From contig JANQWK010000019.1 of assembly GCA_030729925.1 (NCBI GenBank), forward strand, positions 1-64,000: a stretch of 64,000 bases of DNA, read 5' to 3'. Both the position numbers and the translations under genes were made by a program. This document shows positions 36,221 to 45,551 of the stretch, one piece after another (position 1 is the stretch's first letter; the number at the start of each line of letters is the position of its first letter). The notes beneath the pieces are model-generated. The model made no database searches and was not told the DNA's origin. It was given only the letters and a program-made list of their open reading frames with translations. This DNA comes from Saprospiraceae bacterium. GTDB taxonomy: Bacteria; Bacteroidota; Bacteroidia; Chitinophagales; Saprospiraceae.

Positions 36221-37693
36221 TCAAAATCTTACTCCCAGCGTAAACAATAATTTGTTTAAGGCCAGATCTGTGTTCACCAACTGGTTAACCCCAGTAGCAC
36301 TGTTATAGGGAAGATAAGTTTGCTGAAGGTTGCCAAACCGATATGCAACATCTACAAAATAACCCTTTTGAACAAAGCCCGCACCCAAAGACCAGGTAGG
36401 GTTGGTTATTTTTTCGCCCAGTATAGCCGAAGGCAACACCGCAACACCGGCCCTGAACCGCAACACATCGTACACAAACTCTGCTCCTGCCCTCACATTA
36501 AGCGCCGATCCAAAGGTTGCAGCAATATCGCTATTAACTTGCCGCTCCTCGAGTTGAAAATTATCGTAGTTGAAAGCAGCATTTCCGTAATCCACATACT
36601 CGACCTCGGCACTGATGAATCCAAATTGCTCAATAATCACCGCCGCACTTCCCAAAAAACGCCAGGGTGTGCGCAATTTATAATTGAAATACCCATCCGG
36701 CGATTCTCCGGACGCCTCAACCACCTCACCATCTTCCACGGTATATTGATACTCCATATCACTGGTAAAATTGTCCTCCAGGCTGAAAAAAGTAGGCGTA
36801 TGAACTCCTATGCCCAGTCGAAAAGCCTGAGCCGGCCTGAAAATCATTCCAAACTTGAAATTCAACCCCGTACCCGTAGTGTTGAGGTACTCCCGAAAAG
36901 CCAGATTGTCAAAGTAAGGTACCGAACCATCCGGCCCGTCCCCCTGATCCTCCTCTGTATAAACCTTCGTCTGCGTAAAATTAACGATCGGTACCCCCAC
37001 GCTCAGACCAAACATAATGCGCTCCTGAAAATTACCCGCAAAAGCAAAAGACAATTCATTCATCGAGCCACTTCGAGTGACGTACTGCTGGCGATAAAGC
37101 ACCGCATCAGAAGCCAATTGATAGTCCGTCTCGTACGTTCCATCTTCGTCCAAATCATATACCGCCTCCGCATCTATCGCTACCCCCGCTCCAAAAGGAT
37201 TGTAATTGTCCGCATCATTGGCCTCTTCCACAAACTGATCCGTAATGGATCCCAAGGAATGCCCGTCAAAGAAGATGTTTTGGTTGAACTGCTGGAGCCT
37301 GTTCATACCCATACCAAAATTGAACGCCGACCATTGCTCACTCCTGGGATCAGAAAAGACGATGATGCCAAAGTTGCTCAAATTTAGTTTTGAGATCGTT
37401 TCCCTGGAAGATAATCCCTCCGGATCATTGCTCAACCGGGAATCCGTTGTGTTGGCTACAAAAGCAGGTGATAGCGTGAAAACCGACTGCCGGTTAAGCG
37501 CAATTCCCGCAGGATTAGTGCCTATAACGGCGAAATCCGTTCCCAAAGCGCCCAAAGCACCACCCACCCCCATAGTTCTGGCCGTACTGCCAAAATCGAA
37601 ACTGGAATAGCGGTAAGCATCAAATGCGTTCTGAGCAAACAAATGGCCTCCCAAACAGAAGGCCATCCATCCATATAACTTGAAAAATTTCAT
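36221..37693 (-). CDS. OmpP1/FadL-family outer membrane transporter
   Basis: Outer membrane beta-barrel of 490 residues. After a signal peptide (MKFFKLYGWMAFCLGGHLFAQ) comes the OmpP1/FadL-like start FDFGSTARTMGVGGALGALGTDFAVIGTNPAGIAL, where NPAG is diagnostic. The C-terminus is LLFTLGVRF, with the terminal Phe of barrel proteins. Such proteins move hydrophobic compounds inward; relatives (PorV) also serve type IX secretion. It contains an Asp/Glu-rich insertion (YDLDEDGTYETDY), likely an external loop. It follows the low-complexity gene by 20 bases and is probably co-transcribed with it. Confidence 0.86.
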   Translation of the reverse strand: MKFFKLYGWMAFCLGGHLFAQNAFDAYRYSSFDFGSTARTMGVGGALGALGTDFAVIGTNPAGIALNRQSVFTLSPAFVANTTDSRLSNDPEGLSSRETISKLNLSNFGIIVFSDPRSEQWSAFNFGMGMNRLQQFNQNIFFDGHSLGSITDQFVEEANDADNYNPFGAGVAIDAEAVYDLDEDGTYETDYQLASDAVLYRQQYVTRSGSMNELSFAFAGNFQERIMFGLSVGVPIVNFTQTKVYTEEDQGDGPDGSVPYFDNLAFREYLNTTGTGLNFKFGMIFRPAQAFRLGIGVHTPTFFSLEDNFTSDMEYQYTVEDGEVVEASGESPDGYFNYKLRTPWRFLGSAAVIIEQFGFISAEVEYVDYGNAAFNYDNFQLEERQVNSDIAATFGSALNVRAGAEFVYDVLRFRAGVAVLPSAILGEKITNPTWSLGAGFVQKGYFVDVAYRFGNLQQTYLPYNSATGVNQLVNTDLALNKLLFTLGVRF

Positions 37694-37713
37694 TCAGTTA
37701 TTGGTTTCTTTAT

Positions 37714-39000
37714 TTAATCATTTTTCTTCCTGCTTCCACCAGAAGAGGAGGAAGAAGAAGGACGAGTTGCAGCACCACTGCTGGTGTTAGGTCGGCTGGG
37801 CGCACTAATAGACGGCCTGCTCGCAGGAGCACTACCACCTGAGCGAGGTGTACTTATACGCGGAGCACTATAGCTACCTGAATTGGGTTGTGTTCTCGAT
37901 CCACCGCTTACTCCTGAATTTCTATCCGGCGTCCTCACATTAGGACGATACACATTAGGAGTCCTCTGCGACCTCACATCAGGATTTTCCCTGCGCGTAT
38001 CCGGACTACGCTCGTAAGTGCTACCTCTGGATATCCTTGCATCTGAAGGATTCACTGCCGATGGGTTCCTCTGGGTACCTACCTCGCTGCTCCTTCCGGT
38101 AGCTCTCGGATTACGGGGATCCGAAACATTTGGAGAATTTACATCCGGCCTGGTTCGGGTAACATCTGCCCCATTCACCCCTCTATCCGGATTTACCGCA
38201 CGGGTATCCCCATAAGATCTTCTACCCAAAGCCCGATCCGTCTGCTCCCCCGGCGTCTCGGTACGCAACCTCGGAGAATTCGTCCTGGGAACATTAGGCG
38301 CTGCATTCGATCTTGGTCCATAATAAACCTCCCGCTGGCGTACATCATTATATACATTGTACGTCACATTGTTGAAGGTGTTGTAGTTGTAACCATACCC
38401 CCACGAAGGGGTAAAATAAAACGGCGAGGCAAAACCATACGGATTCCAAAGCGAGCGGTTAAACCAAGAGTTGCCGAACCCAAAGCTGAACGAAAACCCT
38501 GAACGATAAGGATTGAACCAAGGATCCGACCAGGTATTCCAGGAATCCCAACGATTCCAACCAAAAGAATGGCGATAGGGATTGATACCCGCCCAAGTAT
38601 TAAAACGGAGGGAATTTCGCCACATATTTCTTCTGTAAAAACTACGGTAAGCATAAGGGTCGTCGTAAATCAAAACCGTCATACCCGGAGTGAAAAAAGG
38701 ATCGTAGTACGACATATCTACATAAAAGGGATCGAAAAACTCGAAACCATGCAAAGGACGATGGAAACGACGAATGCGGGAAGTATAATAGTAGTCGTAG
38801 TCCTCCTCGTCCAAATAATTCTCATCATCCTCAGCATAAGTATTGTCATACCCCTGCTGCTCCGTATATGCAACTGTCTCTTGCCTACTTACCGTTTTTT
38901 TTACTTTTGAAGGATCATAATACAGATCATCATAAGCTTGGGCAAAGCCGGAACCAGCCAAAAACAACAGGCCCATCAAGGTTAAGATACTATTTTTCAT
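37714..39000 (-). CDS. Exported low-complexity protein rich in aromatic residues, then Arg/Ser/Pro
   Basis: Secreted protein of 428 residues without a recognised domain. I start it at ATG 39000 (MKNSILTLMGLLFLAGSGFAQ), a signal peptide; the open frame runs 17 codons higher. An acidic Tyr-rich segment (EDDENYLDEEDYDYYY) comes first. About residues 90-215 are packed with Trp, Tyr, Phe, Asn and Gly (WNRWDSWNTWSDPW, GYGYNYNTFNN). From 220 on, the chain is basic and disordered, rich in Arg, Asn, Pro and Ser, ending SSSSSSGGSRKKND. It could be a surface, sheath or adhesive protein, or bind polyanions. Downstream is an OmpP1-type barrel. Function unknown. Confidence 0.75.
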   Translation of the reverse strand: MKNSILTLMGLLFLAGSGFAQAYDDLYYDPSKVKKTVSRQETVAYTEQQGYDNTYAEDDENYLDEEDYDYYYTSRIRRFHRPLHGFEFFDPFYVDMSYYDPFFTPGMTVLIYDDPYAYRSFYRRNMWRNSLRFNTWAGINPYRHSFGWNRWDSWNTWSDPWFNPYRSGFSFSFGFGNSWFNRSLWNPYGFASPFYFTPSWGYGYNYNTFNNVTYNVYNDVRQREVYYGPRSNAAPNVPRTNSPRLRTETPGEQTDRALGRRSYGDTRAVNPDRGVNGADVTRTRPDVNSPNVSDPRNPRATGRSSEVGTQRNPSAVNPSDARISRGSTYERSPDTRRENPDVRSQRTPNVYRPNVRTPDRNSGVSGGSRTQPNSGSYSAPRISTPRSGGSAPASRPSISAPSRPNTSSGAATRPSSSSSSGGSRKKND

Positions 39001-39177
39001 GGCGCATTTTTTTTCGCATTTACAATTGACATTCGATTTTACAACATCCAAATTATTACATTTGTGCCTGAGTTTGTGTTAAAGGCTCATTAAACCCCGG
39101 AAAACGATTTGTTAAAGTCGGCGACCCCGGGATTTTAACAGTTGTTAAATGTAAATTTACGATTTTTTTGCATTGTA

Positions 39178-39194
39178 GGCTTACATTGTAAGCC
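39178..39194. promoter_or_regulatory. Palindrome 17 bases before proS
   Basis: GGCTTACA, one central T, then TGTAAGCC: a perfect 8-bp dyad ending 17 bases before the proS ATG. It could be an operator or a leader hairpin covering the ribosome-binding region. A second, AT-rich dyad (TTTAACA/TGTTAAA) lies at about 39134-39149. Confidence 0.4.
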
Positions 39195-39211
39195 AAAAGC
39201 AATAAAGGATT

Positions 39212-40678
39212 ATGGCTAAGGAAATTACAGGAATGAGCGAAGATTATTCGCAATGGTATATTGACATCGTGAAGAAGGCCGGACTGGCAGATAATTCTGC
39301 CGTCAGGGGATGTATGGTGATCAAACCCTATGGCTTCGCTATTTGGGAAAATATGCGCGATCAGCTGGATCGCATGTTCAAGGAGACCGGACACGTTAAT
39401 GCGTATTTCCCCCTGTTTATTCCGAAAAGCTTCCTGAGCAGAGAAGCTGCCCACGTGGATGGTTTTGCCAAGGAGTGTGCAGTGGTTACCCACCACCGCC
39501 TGATGAATGCTCCGGATGGCAGTGGCATCATTGTTGATCCCGATGCCAAACTCGAAGAGGAGTTGATCGTCAGACCAACTTCCGAAACCATCATCTGGCA
39601 TACTTATAAGGATTGGATCAACTCTTACAGGGATCTGCCTCTCCTCATCAACCAATGGGCCAACGTGGTTCGCTGGGAAATGAGAACCCGACTGTTCCTC
39701 CGCACAGCAGAGTTTTTGTGGCAGGAAGGTCATACCGCACACGCAACACGCGAAGAGGCGATCACAGAAGCACGCCTGATGCAAAAAGTCTATGCGCAGT
39801 TTGCAGAAGAGTACATGGCTATGCCTGTTATCCAAGGTTATAAAACGCCGAATGAGCGATTTGCCGGTGCCGAAGATACCTTAACCATCGAGGCACTCAT
39901 GCAGGACGGCAAAGCCCTGCAAGCTGGTACATCGCATTTCCTCGGACAAAATTTTGCGAAAGCTTTTGATGTGAAATTCCTCGACGAACAGAACAAGGAG
40001 TCCTATGTGTGGGCTACTTCCTGGGGGGTTTCTACTCGACTGGTAGGCGGCCTGATTATGACGCATTCCGATGACGATGGCCTGGTTCTGCCTCCAAAAC
40101 TGGCTCCTACAAAAGTGGTCATTGTTCCTATACCCAAACCCGCCCCCGAAATTAATGATGTGGCAGAGAAAATCATGCGGGCGCTCCGCAGCAAAGGCAT
40201 CTCTGTTATCTATGATACCGATGATAAAAAACGTCCCGGGTTTAAGTTCGCCGAACATGAATTGAAAGGAATCCCCGTGAGAATCGGTATCGGCAAACGC
40301 GATCTGGAAAACAACCAGGTCGAAATAGCTCGAAGAGATACCAAGGAAAAAACAATGCAAACCCTGGACAACGTAGAGCAATACGTTCAAGAGCTCCTGG
40401 CCGATATTCAACAAAATTTGTTCAACCGCGCACTCCAATACAGAACCGAACATACCACCAAAGTGGATAATTTCGCTGATTTCCAAGATGTACTGGACAG
40501 CAAGGGCGGATTCATCGAGGCTCACTGGGACGGAACTACAGAAACAGAACTCAAAATCAAAGAACTGACCAAAGCGACTATCCGCTGTATCCCCAACGAT
40601 GCCGTAGAGGAACCCGGAAAGTGCGTGTTCTCAGGCAAAGATTCTTCGCGAAGGGTACTTTTCGCAAGAGCTTATTGA
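39212..40678 (+). CDS. proS: Prolyl-tRNA synthetase, eukaryote/archaeal-like type
   Basis: Class II aminoacyl-tRNA synthetase of 488 residues, charging tRNA-Pro. Motif 2 region [25 protein letters not shown], and [42 protein letters not shown]. It lacks the large editing insertion of the E. coli form and has the C-terminal extension ending RVLFARAY with a Cys (PGKCVFSGK), as in the ProS type 3 group that is normal in Bacteroidota. The start [27 protein letters not shown] is the family start. Repeat copy 7 follows its stop by 29 bases. Confidence 0.95.
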   Translation: MAKEITGMSEDYSQWYIDIVKKAGLADNSAVRGCMVIKPYGFAIWENMRDQLDRMFKETGHVNAYFPLFIPKSFLSREAAHVDGFAKECAVVTHHRLMNAPDGSGIIVDPDAKLEEELIVRPTSETIIWHTYKDWINSYRDLPLLINQWANVVRWEMRTRLFLRTAEFLWQEGHTAHATREEAITEARLMQKVYAQFAEEYMAMPVIQGYKTPNERFAGAEDTLTIEALMQDGKALQAGTSHFLGQNFAKAFDVKFLDEQNKESYVWATSWGVSTRLVGGLIMTHSDDDGLVLPPKLAPTKVVIVPIPKPAPEINDVAEKIMRALRSKGISVIYDTDDKKRPGFKFAEHELKGIPVRIGIGKRDLENNQVEIARRDTKEKTMQTLDNVEQYVQELLADIQQNLFNRALQYRTEHTTKVDNFADFQDVLDSKGGFIEAHWDGTTETELKIKELTKATIRCIPNDAVEEPGKCVFSGKDSSRRVLFARAY

Positions 40679-40707
40679 TTTTTTAGAAAAATGACGACCC
40701 CCGTTTG

Positions 40708-40780
40708 GGTTACTTCTCGGAAAGCCTAATGGCATTTATAGGAGAATAGCGTTGAAGTCACTTTAAGGTGACTTCAACGT
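40708..40780 (+). repeat. Two-helix intergenic repeat, copy 7 (diverged, downstream of proS)
   Basis: The most diverged copy. It starts GGTTACTTCTCGG. TTCTC (40714-40718) can pair with GAGAA (40742-40746) in place of the usual lower helix. The hairpin (40749-40780) has a different outer stem, CGTTGAAGTCAC with GTGACTTCAACG, in place of AGGTGCAAGGCAC, with both sides changed together, plus U-G next to the TTAA loop and G-U at the closing pair. Confidence 0.75.
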
Positions 40781-40965
40781 CACAAGGATTTTCTTCCTGC
40801 GTTCACACCTTTTTTTCAGCCTTTTCCGGCTCCCCCCCAGCAACCTGTCTTTGTGTTCCAAAGTCGGATACACATGTTCTATCCTGTTGTCTGAATCTGC
40901 CAAAATGTTGTTGGAAAAAGCAGAAATTCAATCGTATAAACAAGATTATCAATTTTTTATGAATC

Positions 40966-41037
40966 AGGTGCAAGGCACCTTAAAGTGCCTTGCACCTGAT
41001 TACCCTTATTAATACCCCGACATTCAAAAAAGTAACC
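40966..41037 (-). repeat. Two-helix intergenic repeat, copy 8 (downstream of amidohydrolase)
   Basis: On the minus strand GGTTACTTTT begins 65 bases after the amidohydrolase stop; its partner AAGGGTAATC (41007-40998) precedes the hairpin (40966-40997). One G-U of the lower helix is A-U here. AT-rich GATTATCAATTTTTTATG lies on the far side of the hairpin, as in copies 4 and 9. Confidence 0.85.
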
Positions 41038-41101
41038 TCCCTTTAGGGGATTCATAGGGGCTGGTCAAAGAATGGGGGATCCTTAGGAGTGGTTAAAATC
41101 C

Positions 41102-42694
41102 CTATTTTTTCTTCTGTATCACAAAAGGGGCTTCCAGGGCGGAAGGCTCGGCGTCTTTCTTGGACTCCGCCACCATGGCTTCGACCTTTTCCATGAGCTT
41201 GACATTGTTAATTACAATGCCGTCCTTGATGGTATGGCTGATTCCCCCACGGCGAACCATATTCCCGTCTTTGTCCAGGGTAAGGGCACCAAAAGCATAC
41301 ATAAATCGAAGGTTGTACAAGGGACTGGCATCTACAATGATGAGATCGGCAGTGTACCCGGGTCTGACCAAACCCAACTTATCCTGTCTCAACGTTTTTG
41401 CACTGTTGTGCGTGGCAGCTTTGAGGACCTCGAGTGTGTGTAATCCGGTTTCGCGCATGAGTTGCAATTCGCGGATGTTGGAAAAACCAGGGGTTGCAAA
41501 GATGTAATTGTCATCTGTACCATAGGCTACCCGGCCCCCCCGTTTGTTGAATTCGTAAATCAAATCCCCCCAAAGGTCAAAGGCATAGCTCCAGTAATAT
41601 TCGTCGTCAGAGGTCCAATCGTAATGGTAAGCGCCATGGTAATTGGGATCCGGCCCGTTCCATTTGATCAGCGACTGGTGGGTATATTTTTCGTGCCAGG
41701 GCAAGCTTCCGGCACGCAAAAGGTCGCGATTGGCTTCATAAACTACCCGAGTGGGGAGCATGGTTACGCCATAAGCGACAAGAGAGTCGGCAACTTCCGT
41801 AAGCAAGCGCTCTTTGTTGGCTTCCAACCATACATGACCCGCCTGCCGAAACCGCTCGTTCTCGTCGTTGTAGTTGTAGTTCCGGGAAAAGTCCTGGACA
41901 CTGCGGTCTAACGAGGATTCTGCATACGCATAGTGGTGCTCGATCATGGTTACTCCCAGCCTTGCAGCATCTACTGCGTGGGTCACAGAGGTCGTGTTGG
42001 GCGGAATATGGTAGGTTGTAATCCCTCCGGCGGCGGTGACTGCCTGGCATACGGCACCGAGCAATTCCTGACTCCAGCCAAGATCGCCAACATTCACGAC
42101 GTGTGCTCCCTTAGCCACCATCTCCCGGGCGATCTGCGGCGCATTTTTAGGGTCTTCGATAAAAGCGCGGTCGTGACCCGTATTTTGCCCCCAATTCCAA
42201 ATGGGAAACATTCGGGGAGCCAGTATTTCATTGGCCTCGCTTTTCTTCGCTTCCGAAATGGCGTTTTCCAAACCGCGATCAGGTGCTGGTACAAGCGTTG
42301 TGACGCCGTGCGCCAGTTTCAAATAATACACGTATTCTATAGGCATGGGCTCCTGCCGAAGGTGCATGTGCAAGTCAATCATACCCGGCATCACATATTT
42401 GCCCGTGGCATCAATGACCCGGTCACCATTTGCGCGATTGACGTCACCCCGCCTTTCAGCGGTAATGGGATCAAAAGGAATCATATCCGCAATTTTGTTC
42501 CCTTCAATGATAATATCATAAGGGCCTACCGGAGGTCCCCCGTGCCCGGGTAAAACCATAGCGCCGCGGATCACCAGTCGGTTGTAAGGGCCATCGGCTA
42601 AGTCGCCAAAATTAGTTTGAGCAGCGAGCGGGAATGCGCTCACACTGAGCAGCAGGCAAAGCATGCCCACGTACTTCGAAAATACACTTGTCAT
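41102..42694 (-). CDS. Exported amidohydrolase
   Basis: Metal-dependent hydrolase of the amidohydrolase superfamily, 530 residues, predicted periplasmic from its signal peptide (MTSVFSKYVGMLCLLLSVSAFPLAAQ). Metal motif GMIDLHMHLR near residue 105; the second His pair near TYHIPPN and IEHHYAYA; late Asp in YGTDDNYIFATPG. The C-terminal beta-sandwich (KLGLVRPGYTADLIIVDASPL) is standard. Relatives include imidazolonepropionase- and prolidase-like enzymes, and the substrate cannot be told. It follows the M20 peptidase by 87 bases in the same direction, so both may act in peptide or N-acyl amino acid use. Confidence 0.86.
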   Translation of the reverse strand: MTSVFSKYVGMLCLLLSVSAFPLAAQTNFGDLADGPYNRLVIRGAMVLPGHGGPPVGPYDIIIEGNKIADMIPFDPITAERRGDVNRANGDRVIDATGKYVMPGMIDLHMHLRQEPMPIEYVYYLKLAHGVTTLVPAPDRGLENAISEAKKSEANEILAPRMFPIWNWGQNTGHDRAFIEDPKNAPQIAREMVAKGAHVVNVGDLGWSQELLGAVCQAVTAAGGITTYHIPPNTTSVTHAVDAARLGVTMIEHHYAYAESSLDRSVQDFSRNYNYNDENERFRQAGHVWLEANKERLLTEVADSLVAYGVTMLPTRVVYEANRDLLRAGSLPWHEKYTHQSLIKWNGPDPNYHGAYHYDWTSDDEYYWSYAFDLWGDLIYEFNKRGGRVAYGTDDNYIFATPGFSNIRELQLMRETGLHTLEVLKAATHNSAKTLRQDKLGLVRPGYTADLIIVDASPLYNLRFMYAFGALTLDKDGNMVRRGGISHTIKDGIVINNVKLMEKVEAMVAESKKDAEPSALEAPFVIQKKK

Positions 42695-42781
42695 AAGGTT
42701 AGATTTAGTTAAAGTCAGTAATTCGCTTTGAAAGCGTTGAAATATACCAACTTTTTCAGGGAATCAGACGCTAAGGATGCT

Positions 42782-44251
42782 TTATTTGCAGCTGTTTAGG
42801 ATAAGCTGTCTGTAAAAACGGATCATATTTGCATAGTCCTCCTGCGAAATGCGTTCATCGTTGCCATGGAATTGCGACAATTCGTCATTGGTGAGCGCCA
42901 AAGGCAAAAACCGATAAGTGCCCCTACCCAGATCTGTGTAGTGCTTGCTGTCTGTTCCGGCAATTACCAGTCCCGGAGCTACAACGGTTCCTGGAAAAAT
43001 TTCCCGGATGGTTTTTTCAATTACCCTGAACCCCAGGGTTTCAATAGGGGAAACAGGCGAGGGCGGAGTGTTGTCCTCCATCGCGTCAGCCGTGATGGTT
43101 ATTCGGGGATCGTTGATGATGCTTCGCACCCGCTGGGTGACCGTTTCCGGGGTTTCCCCGGGCAAAATCCGAAAATTGATATGCGCTTCCGCCGTAGCCG
43201 GCAAAACGTTGGATTTTACACCTGCTTTGAATATGGTAGGAGCGATCGTTGTTCGGATCATGGCATTGGTACTGGGGTTTTGCCCCAATTGCCCAATCAC
43301 CAGTTTTTTCGTCAGCCACATATTCGCAAAGACCATTTTTGTCGGGAAGGCAGACTCACGACCTATATGATCCAACATCAGTCGGGTCGCACCGTCCAGG
43401 CTTGCAGGGAAAGGATTGTTCTGAAGTCGCTGAATGGCAGCTGCAAGGATACCAACAGCAGTCTCTTGCGGAGGTCGGGACGAATGTCCTCCTGAAGTGT
43501 TTACCTGCAACTGAAGCGTCAACATGCCCTTTTCGGCTATGCCGATCACTGCTAAAGGCTGATCTACTACCCCACCACCGTCTTCTACGAGCAACATGCC
43601 CTCGTCCAGAATATATTCAAAACGAATACCCTGCTTTTTTAGCCAGTCAGCCATGACGGCAGCACCTTCCGATCCCCCCGTTTCTTCATCGTGGCCAAAG
43701 GCGAAGTAAAGCGTCCGATTGGGCTGATATCCCTCTTTAAGAAGCGTTTCTACAGCCTCCATGATAGCAAACAAGGATCCTTTATCGTCTATCGCACCGC
43801 GCCCCCAAATATTTTGATCCGACATTTTTCCGGAAAACGGCGGAAAAGTCCAGCGATCCAGACTGTTCGAGTCTGGTGGTACTACATCCTTATGCGCCAG
43901 CAACAACACAGGCTCAAGCGCCGATGTTTTTCCGGGCCACCGGAGCAGGGTAGAAAGTTCAGAAAAAGTGGTTCGCTGCAACAGGGAATCTGCCAGTGGG
44001 TAATTCCTTTCCAAAAAGGTGTCCAGCGCAAAAAAAGCCTGGGTATCCAAAGGCGACAGAGAGATAGTCGGGAAGCGCAGCCCTGAGGCCAATCGTTCAT
44101 GAACCTCCGGGTCAACCGGAAAAGTAGCAACCGGCGGCACCGCAAGCTGCCGGGAAGAATAACCCAGTGTTTTGATCACCATGATACCCAAAAGGGCAAG
44201 CACCCCCATAGCTAACGAGCGAAATAGTCTGTGTTTTCTGCTGAGGGCCAT
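42782..44251 (-). CDS. Membrane-anchored M20 peptidase (PM20D1/CPS1-like)
   Basis: Zinc peptidase-fold protein of 489 residues with an N-terminal transmembrane anchor (about residues 10-30) and the catalytic part outside the cytosol. Ligand motifs are intact: LLLAHKDVVP, WGRGAIDDKGSLFA, GHDEETGGSEGA, YILDEGM and, late, IAGTDSKHYTDLG. Length and the LDRWTFPPFSG segment are typical of the PM20D1/yeast carboxypeptidase S group, which handle N-acyl amino acids or dipeptides. It starts six bases after the rmlA stop, so it is probably on the same transcript. Confidence 0.88.
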   Translation of the reverse strand: MALSRKHRLFRSLAMGVLALLGIMVIKTLGYSSRQLAVPPVATFPVDPEVHERLASGLRFPTISLSPLDTQAFFALDTFLERNYPLADSLLQRTTFSELSTLLRWPGKTSALEPVLLLAHKDVVPPDSNSLDRWTFPPFSGKMSDQNIWGRGAIDDKGSLFAIMEAVETLLKEGYQPNRTLYFAFGHDEETGGSEGAAVMADWLKKQGIRFEYILDEGMLLVEDGGGVVDQPLAVIGIAEKGMLTLQLQVNTSGGHSSRPPQETAVGILAAAIQRLQNNPFPASLDGATRLMLDHIGRESAFPTKMVFANMWLTKKLVIGQLGQNPSTNAMIRTTIAPTIFKAGVKSNVLPATAEAHINFRILPGETPETVTQRVRSIINDPRITITADAMEDNTPPSPVSPIETLGFRVIEKTIREIFPGTVVAPGLVIAGTDSKHYTDLGRGTYRFLPLALTNDELSQFHGNDERISQEDYANMIRFYRQLILNSCK

Positions 44252-44257
44252 CCTGGT

Positions 44258-45127
44258 CTATTCGTTTTCTTTCAACAAGTTAAGCAGGTACTCCCCATAC
44301 CCACTCTTGATATATTTTTGTCCGAGCCTTTCGAGCTGCCCCGCGTCAATGAAGCCCATTTCATAGGCAACTTCCTCGATGCAACCTATCTTCAGTCCTT
44401 GCCTTTCTTCTATGACCTGGATGAATTGTCCAGCCTGCATCAAAGAATGGTGGGTACCAGTGTCCAACCAGGCCACTCCTCTCCCCAAAACCCCAACTTT
44501 GAGTTTTCCTGCTTCCAGATAGTGTTTGTTGACATCTGTAATCTCATATTCGCCCCTGGCGCTTGGTTTCAGGTTTTTGGCAATGTCCACCACCTGGTTG
44601 TCGTAAAAATACAAGCCGGGAACAGCGTAATTGGATTTGGGCTTGGCAGGTTTTTCTTCGATAGATATGGCCTGAAACATCTTGTCGAAGGCCACTACAC
44701 CATAGCGCTCGGGATCCGCTACCCGATAGGCAAAGACTACTCCACCGTCGGGATCAACGCTTTCTCGCAACAACTCGCTCAGACCATTGCCGTAAAAGAT
44801 ATTGTCGCCCAATACCAGCGCTACACTGTCCTGTCCGATAAACTCCTCGCCCAACACAAAGGCCTGCGCAAGTCCATTGGGCACGTATTGGGGTACATAA
44901 GAAAATGAACAACCCAGCTCGCTGCCATCGCCAAGCAATTCTCTGAAGCGTGGCAGTTCTGACGGCGTGGAAATGATAAGAATCTCGTTGATACCCGCAG
45001 AAAGCAGGGTAGAAAGCGGATAATAGATCATTGGCTTGTCATAGACCGGCATAAGTTGCTTGCTGACCACCAAGGTCAGGGGATAAAGGCGGGTGCCGGA
45101 TCCACCGGCAAGGATTATTCCTTTCAT
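44258..45127 (-). CDS. rmlA: Glucose-1-phosphate thymidylyltransferase
   Basis: Nucleotidyltransferase of 289 residues making dTDP-glucose for rhamnose and other deoxysugars. Start [18 protein letters not shown] at 45127 (the open frame has 17 more codons); then [50 protein letters not shown] and [12 protein letters not shown]. Full length. rmlB, rmlC and rmlD are absent from the window, so this gene stands apart from the rest of the pathway. It follows the pseudo-receiver gene by 16 bases. Confidence 0.94.
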   Translation of the reverse strand: MKGIILAGGSGTRLYPLTLVVSKQLMPVYDKPMIYYPLSTLLSAGINEILIISTPSELPRFRELLGDGSELGCSFSYVPQYVPNGLAQAFVLGEEFIGQDSVALVLGDNIFYGNGLSELLRESVDPDGGVVFAYRVADPERYGVVAFDKMFQAISIEEKPAKPKSNYAVPGLYFYDNQVVDIAKNLKPSARGEYEITDVNKHYLEAGKLKVGVLGRGVAWLDTGTHHSLMQAGQFIQVIEERQGLKIGCIEEVAYEMGFIDAGQLERLGQKYIKSGYGEYLLNLLKENE

Positions 45128-45143
45128 GGACAGAAATTTGGCT

Positions 45144-45506
45144 TTATTGTTCCAAGATATGAATAATTCTAATGGCAAGCTCGGAAGGTTTAAATGGACG
45201 AATCAGAAAGTCTGCCGCACCAGCCTGCAGTGCTTCCATAATATCTTCCTCCTCCTCCATTTCCCCGATCAAAATCACAGGCAACCTGCCGGAGCTGTAT
45301 TCCCGAGCTACCGCCAGCAAATCCAAGCCTTTCCAACCGGGCATATCAATACTTCCCACAATGAGATCAGGAATTTTTTCCTCGAGCCTGAGTAGGGCTT
45401 CTTTTTTATTTTTAGCCCATTCGATGGCCAGCCCATGCTTTTTGAGTCTAAATTCAAGGGCGGCAAATAAAACTTCTCCGCCTTCGCAAATCAGGATTTC
45501 TTTCAT
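45144..45506 (-). CDS. Receiver-domain protein lacking the phosphoacceptor Asp (pseudo-receiver)
   Basis: Stand-alone receiver-like domain of 120 residues. The fold signature is clear ([46 protein letters not shown]). The chemistry is missing: the phosphoacceptor position in PDLIVGS is Ser52, the acidic pair near the N-terminus is E8-G9-G10, and the conserved Thr/Ser after beta-4 is Gly81. Only Lys106 (RPFKP) is kept. So it cannot be phosphorylated in the normal way; it may act as a constant or ligand-controlled partner. There is no output domain and no kinase gene next to it. It lies between a hypothetical gene and rmlA. Confidence 0.82.
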   Translation of the reverse strand: MKEILICEGGEVLFAALEFRLKKHGLAIEWAKNKKEALLRLEEKIPDLIVGSIDMPGWKGLDLLAVAREYSSGRLPVILIGEMEEEEDIMEALQAGAADFLIRPFKPSELAIRIIHILEQ

Positions 45507-45551
45507 GGTGTTTCGCTTGGAGTGGGGGTTATCGTCGCTACAAGGAGCGTA

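Larger units (their letters stand above)
40679..41101. other. Convergent intergenic region with two repeat copies
   Basis: 423 bases between proS (plus) and the amidohydrolase (minus). Copies 7 and 8 of the two-helix repeat lie one at each end, in opposite orientations, each following its own gene. Between them, a short frame (40768-40962) shows no protein-like features. Confidence 0.75.

Noticed and set aside
39056-39835. 259-residue minus-strand frame opposite proS
   Set aside because: It is the antisense of a clear proS gene; no family motif is present.
40768-40962. 64-residue frame between repeat copies 7 and 8
   Set aside because: Starts inside the hairpin of copy 7 and has no recognisable signal or domain.
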